Shown piece by piece: positions 19,536 through 29,900 of a stretch of 64,000 nt of DNA. Source of the DNA: Roridomyces roridus (lineage: Eukaryota > Basidiomycota > Agaricomycetes > Agaricales > Mycenaceae). The notes under the pieces were generated by a model. That model was not told the DNA's origin. It worked only from the letters and a program-made list of their open reading frames with translations, and did not search any database. A program made the position numbers and the translations under genes. Position 1 is the stretch's first letter, and each line of letters starts with the position of its first letter. Location of the stretch: contig JARKIF010000095.1 of NCBI GenBank assembly GCA_029378245.1, positions 57,241 through 121,240 of the forward strand, read 5' to 3'.

Positions 19536-21275
19536 GGATTTGGGCTTCCGTCCGTGTCTGTACGTCTTGCTGGTAAGCTGATTCCCATTTGTGCGGTTGC
19601 CACGCTGATATGTCGAAATGGTTGCGGACCCATTCTCGCACGACCATATTGTGGTACAAACGGCATGCGCCGAAGTGAGTCGAGAACTCCGGGCGCGTCC
19701 GCAGCTGTTGGAAATGTGTCCGGAATTGCTGGGCGATGAGGGGCGCGTCCCTACGGGGCATGTAGTATTCCTCGATAGCTTGTACGAGCGTATCGCCGGC
19801 GAGGACGAAATCTACCGCCGTAAGCGCTACGTCACCAGCCCCGTCGTTTTGCAGTTCCTTGGATACGAGTATCCCATCGCGCATGAACAATCCTCTCTCC
19901 TCTTTTCCCGTCCTCTCCGCCGCCTGCCGGCATTTGTCTGGTGTTAGTTCTGACAGCCAAAACATCTTTCGCAGGCCCTCCTCAGCATTCTTACGGAATG
20001 CGTTCGGGACGACCAATGAGAAGGCCGGTAGAAGGACCTTCCTCGTCGGGTCGTCGCTGGGGACAGCCGTACCCGCCCACAGCGTGCTCTGCCTCTCGTT
20101 CGGTGGTTTTGCTGCTCGTGCACCAGTCATGGGTGGAAGGGGGTGGAGGTAGTAATTGGCGCGCGGGGCGTTGGCACTGGTCTGCATGCCTGCTTACATC
20201 TTAGTCAGTCTCTGCGGGAATGCGGGCCGCGACGAGGGAATGCGGTGGTAATGGCTTTATTGGAATGCGTATGGAATGCGTGGGAATGCGTATGGAATGC
20301 GGAATGCGTAAAGATTGCGTAGGGAATGCGTAGGCAGTGGTGCGAGATCCGACGCTCGGGTCTGCCGCATGATACGGGGCGTAGAGGAGGAAGTTCGGGC
20401 ATACCTTGTTGTTTCATTAGGTTTTGCATGGCCGTTGTTGTCGCTGAGCTGATCAACTGCTCCAGCTGCGACTTCGTGAGCGTGACGCGCTCCTCGCCGT
20501 CGTCGTGAGTGCTCCGAATGTCGTTCATCGGGGAGTCTTGCGCCCAGACGCCTGTGGGTGGGCGTATCGCTCGCGACGAGGTTGGGGATAGCGGGGGAAA
20601 CTCTTCTTGGGCGGCCATGTTGGCGCTGAACGCGACGCGACGGCCGTGGTTTGTGCCTGCCGATGCCGAAGCGATCGCCGTGTCTGCGTCGTGCAGCGAG
20701 AGAGCTGGAAGTGGTACACTCTTGCGTGGTTTCTTGGGCAGTCGTTGTGGTGTGGCATTCTGGCCGGGAGTCCGCTGTTGCTGTGTTCTCTTCCTGGTGC
20801 TAGCAGTGCCGGGTGTGGTCGTCCCAGCAGCCGATCGCGACCTGGCCCTCTGTCGTCCCTTGGCTTTCCGAGTAGAGTCGGCAAGCGGGGAGGATGCCGC
20901 AATGCTGGGTTGTGTCATCGGGGACGATTGAGCGTCGCCCTGCCTCGGTCCTGTTTCCTCCATGTCGCTGTCCGACTGTAGGGCCTGTTGTTGGGACGGG
21001 TGGTTGCTCGTCTCGCTCGCTGGCTGCCTGTCTTCCTCTTCCTCCTCTTCGTCTTCCTCGTCATCCTCCTCTTCTTCCGCTATTGTCTCTGTCCCGCCAC
21101 CTCTGGCCACCGACGGAGCGGGTGTCCGTCCCGTTTGAGCCTTCCCTCCGCGGGGGGTCCCTCTCGGCCGGCGAGCCGTGGCTGCGGCGGGTATACGCTG
21201 GTTCATGAGTCTGCTTTGCTGGGTGATTTTGGTCGTCGCTAGCGTCTTGGCGGCTCGCGCTGGTGTCTCTGCCAT
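19114..21275 (-). CDS. Gag-like nucleic-acid-binding protein of the retroelement (spliced)
   Basis: Exon 1 runs from the ATG at 21275 to 20405 and exon 2 from 20189 to 19114, joined through a 215-bp intron (donor GTATGC, acceptor TAAGCAG) that keeps the frame. Exon 1 encodes a disordered, charged region with a Glu/Asp run (EEEEDDEEDEEEEEED), Arg/Ser/Thr-rich segments and a coiled-coil-like end (TLTKSQLEQLISSATTTAM). Exon 2 carries the structured Gag part, a CX2CX4HX4C zinc knuckle (CMYCAGTDHASRQC) and a CX8CX4CX3H finger (CFRYNSNEGC...CKFNH), followed by a Cys/His-rich tail (CTLCGAG...SSQHC). This layout is known from basidiomycete DIRS-like elements. The frame is intact. The protein should package the element RNA. 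Confidence 0.8.
20217..20330. repeat. GGAATGCG short tandem repeats inside the gag intron
   Basis: Eight copies of GGAATGCG occur within 114 bp with spacers of 0 to about 20 bp, several in the unit GGAATGCGTAT. All lie inside the 20190-20404 intron. Confidence 0.8.
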
Positions 21276-22314
21276 TTCCGTGTATGTTGAGGGAACGAAA
21301 AACTAAATCTTGCTATGCAGCTGGAGAGCACGAGCGCCGAGTCGGTGTAGTCGCGACCAACACGCGAATGCTTTGTTTGGTCGCTGCCGCGCTCGTGCCG
21401 GCCTCCTGCAAGAAACACTACATCCACGGCTCGTGCCTCGCGAGTGGATCCGTGCTAAGCTGTGGGTACTACGAGATGAGAACCGGCAACGACGACTTGA
21501 TATTCGTTCTATCGAGCCATGAGGACCACTGTCGGTATGATGCCACTAGGACAAGACTTACAACGGTCTCAAACACCCCCACTTGCAACCATTTCATGTG
21601 GGAATCGGAAGTGACCAATTTCTCGAGTCAAGACTCGAAAAAAAATACAGAGGTCGAGATATCAAGACATTCCTCGATTTAAGAGCCCGGGGTGGGCGAA
21701 TGCGCTGGATGGAATGGTCCGAGGCCAAAAACATGGTTGGATATCGCCGTTGAAAGCAAGATGACGGTGGTGAAGAGGAAGAGAAGATGCGCGATCACGT
21801 GCATGCCTGTCAATGCGAATCGACGCGACACCAGCACACATTCCCATTATCTCATTGTGGAACGAGAAGAAGTTGGCTACATTGGGGGTTGATACTGGGG
21901 TACATGATCTAATGGTAATTCTACAAATCTAACCGTAATTTGAATCTATCGTGCTTGTAGGTATCTCGTGTATGTGGGTATCGCTTTGAATGATGTGGAG
22001 AGAAATAATTCTGTAGAGAGGCGAAAAGAGGTATCAAAAGAGAGTTGGTTTGGAGGGAGGGAGTTGGATCCTGCTAGAACGCAATAGAGTCCAGGAACAC
22101 GAGGACCCGCGGGGAGAAAAGTTATCGACTCCGTCAAGCCTCCGCCGCTTGACACCTGTGGCACGAGGACTCTCCGGAGAGCCCATGGAAATCTCTGCCG
22201 CCGGCGCCAATCCTGCCCGACATTCAGTGTATTGAACGGAAAAGAATAAGTGAGTCGTACCATTTGTCGTAGTGGCATGAGAAGGGGAGATCTATAAACG
22301 TAGTATGAGAATTG
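21276..22314. other. flank of the retroelement, no gene seen
   Basis: This stretch probably includes the 5' untranslated and terminal region of the retroelement (upstream of gag on the minus strand). I could not find a repeat shared with the 9.0-9.37 kb side. Small ORFs here lack protein-like features. Confidence 0.4.
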
Positions 22315-22448
22315 TATCCAAATTGAGAAAGCTGAGCACGTAAGTGTGACAAGGGTTGGCCGCGTTTGCTTGACGCATACCTTACGTGCTCAGCTTTCTC
22401 AATTTGGATAAGGTATGCGTCAAGCAAACGCGGCCAACCCTTGTCACA
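22315..22448. repeat. interleaved perfect inverted repeats (A-B-A'-B')
   Basis: A is 22315-22344 and its exact reverse complement A' is 22381-22410 (30 bp). B is 22345-22384 and its exact reverse complement B' is 22409-22448 (40 bp). The four blocks are contiguous and overlap by a few bases at the joints. A diverged copy of B lies at about 22822-22856. Confidence 0.9.
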
Positions 22449-23821
22449 TCAAGTCACGGCGTCCCAAACGGGAGAAATGGGTGTTTTTAATCGAAGAAGA
22501 AAGTGTATAGTGTCTTTAGCTTAATATTTTGCCAATCTGCGACCAACATTTTTGAGATCTACTTCATATGTGGTCGGAAAAAAATCAGCACCATGATCGG
22601 ACTGGAAATGCGCGACTTTATAGCTAATTGGAAGATGCCGCACAAATCCCGTATAAACTCAGTCAATACTTGATGTTTTCTGGATCTGAGTGGACAGAAG
22701 GCTTCGCAGTGACTGCCCCCACAACTTGTTCGAGACCGATAGTGCACAGACATCCCGGTAATTATCCTACACATTTCTCTTTGAATTTTATCTACTTTTG
22801 GACGTGTCACGGGCTTACATAAAGGTTCGCCGTGTTTGCTTGGCGCATACCTTACCCCGTATGCCTCCTCCACGCTGCGGAACAAAACAAGGCCATGGTC
22901 GTATGGCACGAACAGAGGGTCCGACAAGACGACGCTGGGCGGTCCATCATCTGCGGAAAAAGTGTTTAGCAGCTATCCAACATTGTGTAAGAGAGAGGCA
23001 TACCGAGTAAATGAGGGTTTTGCGTGGATAGAGCTGGGCGTGGAGTACTTGCATCCGAGAAGCTGGCTGGCCGAGGCTTCGATGATGTTTCCGACTGGTT
23101 GTCCGTATCTGCGACGCGGATGTTGCAGCTCGTCGGAGTAGTACGGGAAAACCTAGTAGACACGGAACCAATATCATCGTCCTGCGCGTGGGCTTTAGTT
23201 CTGAAACATCAAAGATGGGAAGAGGTGACACACGGCGAAATTGGATTCATCACCAAGACAGCTGTCTCCCTCCGTTCGCATCCCCTTCTCCTCTCCCATC
23301 GTACGGTCCTCCAACTGTGCAGAAACGACGGCTGGCTGGCGCCCTTGGTTATTAGAAGGTGGTACCTGCCAAAAAGGATCAGTAAGCCGAGCGCACACGA
23401 CGAAGGTGCTGACAGACCATTATTGGACAGAGAACGGCAAGCGACGTTGCCGACATACGAGTGGGTCTAGGCAAGGACGCGACCGAGCTTTGGTCGTCTT
23501 CAATCTACAAAGGCAGGTGAGATTTGAGGAAGAATCGCGCGTCAGAGGACGACATACATGGGCCCTCCGCGAAACCGGCATCGACGAGTGCACACTATCG
23601 TTCTATGCGTCGTGTCAGTTGTCATGAATACGGCGGTAAGAAGAGGCGACATACATCAACGTCGTCCCACTGCCGAACGCCAGGACCATCCATCTCTTCG
23701 TCCTCCGGCAACGCCTCTTCCAAACTATGCAGAGCAACGTCATCGTTCCAGTCGGTGGGGAATTTAGTATCGCCCTGGGATCCGTGGACCAACTCGTAGA
23801 CCGCCCTGATGTACTTCAAGT

Positions 23822-24703
23822 CTACGGAATGAGACAGAGGTGAGACTTGCAAGGGCGGACGGTGTAAGTACAAACCTTTTCCGATCTGATGCGCCTCGCC
23901 TCTGGTAGGCTTGTTCGCGTTCGTAACAGCCTTGCGGGAGCTGAAGCAGTGATTAGTGGATGAGCCAGGAAAAGCAGAAAGACTCGCCGATTGCTCTTCT
24001 TCTTTCCTGCCTCCTGCTCAGCCTCTTTGGCGGCAACATAATCGATATACACGTTACGGGCGTTGATGCCTGTCTCGATGAGGGGGGTGAAAACATCGAC
24101 CATCCAGTTCATCACCACCTCGATACCGCCAAAGACCCACAGCGCGCCCAGTAGCTGATGGAAGGGCGAAGAGGCTTCACACGAGTGTGGCACAATCAAG
24201 TTCCTGCCTTCCCAAACCATCTTGCTCATGATGAGGTCTAGCATTCCTTCCGTCATGAGAATTCCCTGGATGAGCTGAGAATGGATGAGGGTGACGCGCA
24301 AAAAGAACGAGGCAGAGGCATACCCCAGGAACCCCCGCCTCAGGGATGCCTTCGAGACCGCCTGATGCGAGCTCAAATGCGAGAGCATAGCCTGCCGCCG
24401 CGGCACCACGTCCTGAGAGAGCGTTCGAGTAACAGCTCGTTGCAAGAGACGAAAGGAAGCACCTCGGAGCATGGCGGGGTTCCTGTTTCTGCCTACACGG
24501 TACAAGGCCATGTCCCATGCCTGATCTTCGAGCGGAGGGGGATCAACAACGAAGGGTGAGCTCTTGATCTGCTCCTCGATTTGTTCGTGAATGTAACCAT
24601 CCAAAGACGTGCCGTCCTTTATTTGATTCGCGTATGCGGCGGGTCGTGGCTCTTGGACGTAGGACTTCGTACGGTCGTCGGGTGTCATGAACGGTGTCGA
24701 CAT
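23822..24703 (-). CDS. hypothetical protein, main exons (further 3' exons likely to about 22.8 kb)
   Basis: The ATG at 24703 begins MSTPFMTPDDRTKSYVQEP. The frame is long and protein-like (YRVGRNRNPAMLRGASFRLL; then MSKMVWEGRNLIVPH; FGGIEVVMNWMVDVFTPLIE). An in-frame 45-bp stretch near 24328-24284 has donor GTATGC and acceptor TCTCAG and is probably an intron. A further donor follows KKKSNR (about 23990). Downstream minus-strand blocks that could be later exons are DLKYIRAVYELVHGSQGD (about 23820-23760), ALHSLEEALPEDEEMDG (about 23730-23680) and SDPLFVPYDHGLVLFRSVEEA (about 22925-22860). I do not recognise the family. A similar peptide, LPFSCHYDKWYDSLILFRSI, can be read on the minus strand at about 22290-22230, suggesting a duplicated 3' end. 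Confidence 0.5.
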   Translation of the reverse strand: MSTPFMTPDDRTKSYVQEPRPAAYANQIKDGTSLDGYIHEQIEEQIKSSPFVVDPPPLEDQAWDMALYRVGRNRNPAMLRGASFRLLQRAVTRTLSQDVVPRRQAMLSHLSSHQAVSKASLRRGFLGYASASFFLRVTLIHSQLIQGILMTEGMLDLIMSKMVWEGRNLIVPHSCEASSPFHQLLGALWVFGGIEVVMNWMVDVFTPLIETGINARNVYIDYVAAKEAEQEAGKKKSNRRVFLLFLAHPLITASAPARLLRTRTSLPEARRIRSEKVCTYTVRPCKSHLCLIP

Positions 24704-24990
24704 GATGATGGGAGGAAGGAGAGGGCTCGCGGTGTTTGGCGTACTCTGATGAATTACACTCTAGATAGAATTGTTTTCATTCAAGTTCGTGCTGGATATG
24801 CTTCTAAGGACCCCACCGAGCCCCCACAAGGCAGATTCCCGTCTCGACTCGAGCGCGCAGCCGACGGCAATCAGGAATCGCAAGCCCAAATCGCTATCAA
24901 ATCGCACACACAATGTTTGCATGAATACTAGACGACCCGCTAGGTTCACGAGAGTACTATAGAGCGAGGATTGCTCGGATCCTCTCGCCT

Positions 24991-25074
24991 GCTTCCTTGG
25001 CTCAGTGGCAAACAGCGTTCCCGCCCTGTGACCGAACCTCCTTGAGGGACTGGGGTTCGAATCCCTAAGGAATC
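24991..25074 (+). tRNA. type-II tRNA-like sequence (pseudo-tRNA or SINE head)
   Basis: Box A (TGGCTCAGTGG) and box B (GGTTCGAATCC) are both perfect RNA polymerase III promoter elements. The acceptor ends GCTTCCT/AGGAATC pair with one mismatch, and the T arm TGGGG-TTCGAAT-CCCTA pairs fully. A CCTC-CTT-GAGG hairpin could be the long variable arm of a Ser/Leu-type tRNA. The anticodon arm does not fold into a 5-bp stem with a 7-nt loop, so no anticodon is assigned. It is probably a degenerate tRNA or the head of a tRNA-derived SINE. Confidence 0.4.
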
Positions 25075-25642
25075 AACTCTGTCTTGGGCCTTACGGGCAT
25101 AGGGGTGGAGTGGCAACCCAGTTTTTCGACCTTCCTGACTGAAGGTAAACTCCATTCTTCTTTCTGATTTTTTTGCGGGGACGTTCTCTCAGAGTTGAGC
25201 GTCGTCAGTGATCACGCAGAGGAACGATACAACACATCATGCATCATTTCTTCTTCCGAATTCTTAAAAGCTTCCGCGGAACGCAGACCAATTCCCCACA
25301 GATTGCAAATCCTCAGATAAGCCTGCAAGCGACTGATTGCGCCGATAGATCCAATCCACCGACGCTGAATTCAAGAAACATCGAGAAGGAAAAGAAACAT
25401 TGATAAGGAAAGGAATCTATATTCACGGAGCCACGAGACATAGTTGTAGATAACTTTCAGCGTCAAGAACGCCCACTGGACCAAGCGCGCTGTATGGTGG
25501 TACTTGGGGGTCCGGGCCGTTGCGAGCACGGCATATACGAGAACTTGGTTGGGTTAAAAGTATGGAACATAAATAATTGCTCAACCATTTGAACCGAGCA
25601 CAAAGTCCTGCAACTTGTGGTTGAGAGACTGCAAGAGTCTAT
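25075..25642. other. intergenic, no gene seen
   Basis: No ORF or RNA feature is supported apart from the tRNA-like sequence just upstream. Confidence 0.4.
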
Positions 25643-25987
25643 ACCAAAATGGTAGCGTTAGGCGTGTCCGACGCCTATTGCACGTGACAAAGCCTATCCA
25701 TCAATGTTCGGCAATCATCCCTGGCTGCCTGAAATTTCACAAGTCCCTGCCCCGTTTTTTTTACACCATCCCTTGGGTCCTAACTTTAACCAACCTAACC
25801 TTTAAACACCCAACCTATCCTAACCGAACCTAACCGAACCCAACCTAACCCGTTTTCTAACCGCCACTCACTGCTGAATCCGAGTCTTGGCATTTGATGC
25901 CGAGCATTGATGGATAGGCGTCGCAACGATCACGGCAATCTGGCCTGATCAATAGGCGCCATCAACGCCTAACGCTACCATTTTGGT
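25643..25987. mobile_element. 345-bp MITE-like element with imperfect long inverted termini
   Basis: The outer 22 bp (ACCAAAATGGTAGCGTTAGGCG at 25643-25664) are exactly complementary to 25966-25987. Inner segments also pair: GCCTATCCATCAATG near 25692 with CATTGATGGATAGGC near 25905. The centre (about 25790-25855) is a run of AACC/CCTAACC-type units. There is no coding capacity. An 11-bp direct repeat GAGACTGCAAG lies just outside both ends (25624-25634 and 25994-26004), offset by a few bases, so the target duplication is not certain. Confidence 0.65.
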
Positions 25988-26049
25988 CGTGCCTCGAGAC
26001 TGCAAGTCATTGATCAGTGATCATGATGTGGGCAAGTGGCTGTGTAGAG

Positions 26050-26930
26050 AAACAGGCTCCCTGTGACGTGACTATTGTGATGCCTTTCTGGGCTACCTCA
26101 TTCTGTCTGCAAGCCAAAACCTTGAAGAAAAAATGGCTTTTGACTACATGGGAGCACTCACCATAATATGTAGAACCCTTCTATCCCTTGACTTTACCTT
26201 ACACTGCCAAGCCTAGTGAGATTGGTTCAAATTTCTGTGGCCTGCAATTCAGGTGCCATTTGGCCCACTGGGACACTCCAACTGCAACAGAAAGTGTTAG
26301 TGATGGATGTACAATAGGACTGTTGTGAAATAGCCAAGCACTCAACAGACTAGGGTCCAAAATCCTGTGGATGGGATGCACCTACTGGGTGTTCCAGTAT
26401 CCACTGTCCAGGGTTTCAAGGAAAATTTGGGCTCTTGGAACACATCCAGGCCGAGATTTTGTCTTCAAGCTGCTCCAGGACTGCACAGCTGGGGTGAAAT
26501 CTCAGTGAGGACACCAGAAATCAGTGTTAATGAATATGAACATCCAGAACAGAATTTCCCTCATTTTGATTGCAATTGTTTTTTGTGATTTTTCTTGAAG
26601 GTGTGTTTAGCAGAGGTGCATGTCCTTCTTCAAGCATACCAATATGTCAGAGGCCCAGGGTCTCCAGTGAATCTAGAATGAGCTGATCACAAACCACAAG
26701 TAAATCACCAATATCATATTCAATATTTGGAATGAGACCTCAGTCTCAGGAAACAAAACTCAAATCCAGGTACTGAAGGTTTACTTGCGAAATCTCAAGT
26801 CATTTGGGGGTAAATTGGATGCTCTGGAGAGAAAAGAAAAATCTGCTGATGGCAGCTGTCAAAATCAGTGATTGTAGCCGCAAAAAGGAAATGCACAGCC
26901 GCCACAATCAAAAGTTGTAATGATGTTAAA
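26050..26930. other. CpG-depleted, AT-richer block without genes
   Basis: In about 880 bp I count only about six CG dinucleotides, while TG and CA are common; the surrounding DNA is rich in CG. No ORF is supported. This is the footprint expected of an old, heavily cytosine-methylated repeat. Confidence 0.6.
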
Positions 26931-26968
26931 AAGTTGCCCAACTTCCGGCCTGACCAAATTTTAAAAGA

Positions 26969-26995
26969 ACGAGAACTTAGCAAGTAAGTTCTCGT
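26969..26995. repeat. short perfect hairpin
   Basis: ACGAGAACTTA (26969-26979) pairs with TAAGTTCTCGT (26985-26995) around a 5-nt loop. It has no T-run, so it is not a Pol III terminator. Confidence 0.7.
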
Positions 26996-26999
26996 AACA

Positions 27000-29900
27000 G
27001 AAGCGCGCTGAATCTGGATCGAGGTCGTGAGCTTACAGGTGTATCGTTTGCGCGATGGATGAGGGCAAACCTTCCCTATGCTCGCGGTACCACGATCACT
27101 CGACGGCACACAACCACGAAGGAATCGGAAGTATGGCAACGCGCTCCAAACAGAGGAAGACGCCGAGGTGCAGTCTCAGCTCCAACATTTGAGCAAGAAC
27201 TCCTCGGGACGATGACGTGCAGAGGCCTCGTAGGAAGGACAATGTGGGCTGCAAGCGTCGGCGTGGGTTACTTCACGGCGAGGTGCGGGCTCGATTCGTT
27301 GTCCAGGACCGTCTGCAAATTCATACTGGACTCGCGGGGAGCCGGAGGCACGTTGCGGCAGCAAAAGAAGCTGGAGCCTCTGAGATAGTGCGGTGCCAGA
27401 CGGTCCCATGAAGATCTAGGGATCACCATGAGCATCTTGGGGCCAACTCATCCTAGTCGAGTTCTAGAGGAAGAGTCAGACAAGGTTGCGAGTAACAAAG
27501 AGGAAAAAAACCCGACTATGTCCTCCAACTTGATGATTCCAGACATCTAACACGGGTCGGCGTTTTGCAAGGCTGCAGGAAAACGTCAGATGACGATTGA
27601 AAGAGGGAAAAAAACCGACCTCTACCACGCCTTGCTTAGCCAAAGCTGCATCGACAGGAATTGCCCCAGACCGGACTGTCCTTCACCACCCTCGACGTCA
27701 TTCCCTCCTCGCCATGCCTGACTTCCTGAGCGTCTTCGTCTTCCGCATCACCTCCTTGATCTGCTTCTCCTTAGCGCTCGAGTCCAAATCGTCCACCCCC
27801 CGCGCGTTCACGAAGACACTGCGCGAGCCCAGTTTGACGGCCGTGGACACTTGGTAGTCGTTATTCGGGATGAAAAGAAAATTGTGGGGCAAGGGGCGGC
27901 GCAACGGGATGGCATTGGTCGAGCCCAGATATGCGCATCTCTTGACGACCGAGGTATGGACAAACGTGTCGTGCTGCTGCTCGCAATTCTTCGTCTGTCT
28001 GTAGTCACGTGATTATCAGAGTCTGCTCGAATCGTAGTGCAGGTAGCAGGGTCTGAAAGAGTGCAGAAGCCGTGCGCGAGACGTCATCCCTGCCCGTCGA
28101 ATTGCGACATTGCGCTAGAGAGAGTTTTGCCCTAGATTACCGCTGAGCGTGCATACAGATTGATGCAATATGAGCGTACCGTTTCTCTCGAGTCGGTTGG
28201 CAATAGCGCCAAACTGTACTTATGTGCAGCAATATACGATCCAAAACCCTTCTGGAGGGCCCTGCCAACGAAGTTCAGTCACGAACTCGAGTCATTGAAG
28301 GAAAAACTTATTCCTCCGACCTCAAGTCCCAAGCTCCCTTCCATATTCAGTAACTCAAAGCCGTCTGCGGACGCGCGAGTAGAGCAAAGCGAGAGTAGTG
28401 CCTATTCCGAATGTCAGTTTGAGGCGAGATGCACGAGAACCAGGAGTGCGTACCTCAAGCGCATTTTTTCCAATATATCCATTGAAATAACCGGCAATGC
28501 GCGGCAGCCAGGCAACGACGACCGCTGGAACCGATTTCTCCATCTGCTGTCCAGCAAAAGAAGACCTTGACAAGCCCAGAGCAAATGGTACTAGTAGTCT
28601 CGTCAGATTAACGCCTGAGTCCGAAAGCCAAAACGGACCTTGCGAGCAAATAGTCTTGCGGGTGAACGTCGCGAACGCCGAAATCATACGCCGGACTATG
28701 TATCATCTCCTGCATTCCCACGAGCTTGGGCTCGCACTTCTCGGCTTGGACAGTGAAGACGGGCAGCCAAGTGAAATCCAGCTGCGACTCATTCGCAGCG
28801 AGGGTGAGTGATGTCGACGTGTCAAGGATTGACCCGGAGTGCTTGTCCTCGTTATTGGCGCGAGAGTACAAGATCTGTAAAAGTCGAGTCTTGGTCACTA
28901 TGTCACGAACGGAGGAGCTGGGACAAAACTAACAGCGTAGACGTTCCGGAAACCTTGTCCGCTCGTCGCAAGTTATAGCAAGACCTTCATAGTAAGGGAT
29001 AGATGGACATGTTGCTCAGCTCGGGCTCGTCCGTGATTACACCTGACCTGCCCAAGCGTGTTTCTGCGCTAGCTGCTGTCGGTGTGGATCGAGTGCGCGT
29101 CCGTGAGGGGTGCATGTAACGAGATGATTTGCATGCTGTCCAAGGTGATTGAAACACGCCTATTGAGATATAGTCAGTGCTGGAAGAGGAAACGAGGACC
29201 GCACGCACTAATGCCACAATTATCCGGCAAAACTCAAGACGTACGAAGGCGCTTCCACCTGTGGCGCCTTGAACAAGGTAAAAGCGGCCAAGGATGGCGA
29301 CGCTTCGGACACGGTTGTCTGGCGTCGAAAACGGGCAGCACTAGATGACATGAACTCGGGTAGCAAAAGTGCGGCGAGGACGTACACACCATTGAAGGTA
29401 CAGCCCGCCAGCGGCTTAAAAAAAGCGAACATTGCGACCACTCTTCTTTGCAAAAGTTCGGTGGCTCGCGTGGGTGGTCACGAATGCTTCGCATTCCTCC
29501 CTCTCGACGGTCCAACAACGTTGTATCCAGCGCCCAGGCATTCGCAGTAAGCTTGAATTCGAGTCGTCGAGGACCAAAGCGGCATTGCGTCGAGGGATGA
29601 CTTGTACTTGTACTTGTAATCTGAGCTAGTCTCCCGCAGTCAGACTGTAGTATCTCCTCTTTGAGTGGGGGGACGTCGTCGATAAATCCGAGCGGCATCG
29701 GTCAACGGTGCCCTCACTTCGGATGACGAGCTGAAACTCACTGTGTGGCATTCCTACCATCCTGGACTGCCCTCAATAGTTGAGCTCCAATAAGGCAGAG
29801 CCGGTTTGAAGCGAAGCTGTCTTTGCATTTCGTGATCGTCTAGTCTTGGAGGTCATGGTAGGGTCGTTCCTCCAAGGTCGGTTCTCGGACGCGTTGACCC

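Larger units (their letters stand above)
9367..21275 (-). mobile_element. DIRS/Ngaro-type tyrosine-recombinase retroelement, split by a nested insertion
   Basis: On the minus strand the order is spliced gag (21275-19114), reverse transcriptase (19535 to about 18061), RNase H (11133-10534) and tyrosine recombinase (10473-9367). This is the gene order of YR retrotransposons of the DIRS/Ngaro group, which integrate with a recombinase instead of a DDE integrase. No methyltransferase ORF is visible, which favours Ngaro-like over classical DIRS1. The RT-RNase H frame is interrupted by a separate 6913-bp element (11141-18053); outside it the reading frames are intact. Split direct or inverted terminal repeats could not be identified by eye, so the true ends lie somewhat beyond the stated coordinates. 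Confidence 0.8.

Noticed and set aside
20217..20330. GGAATGCG array as a CRISPR array
   Set aside because: Units of 8 bp with irregular spacers in a eukaryotic intron; no Cas genes.
24991..25074. Functional tRNA-Ser/Leu gene
   Set aside because: No canonical anticodon stem-loop can be formed, so an anticodon cannot be assigned; kept only as tRNA-like.
25785..25860. CCTAACC-like repeats as an interstitial telomere
   Set aside because: Units are irregular and lie inside a TIR-bounded element; no TTAGGG array is present.
26969..26995. Hairpin as a transcription terminator
   Set aside because: There is no T-run, and hairpin terminators are not expected for nuclear Pol II genes.
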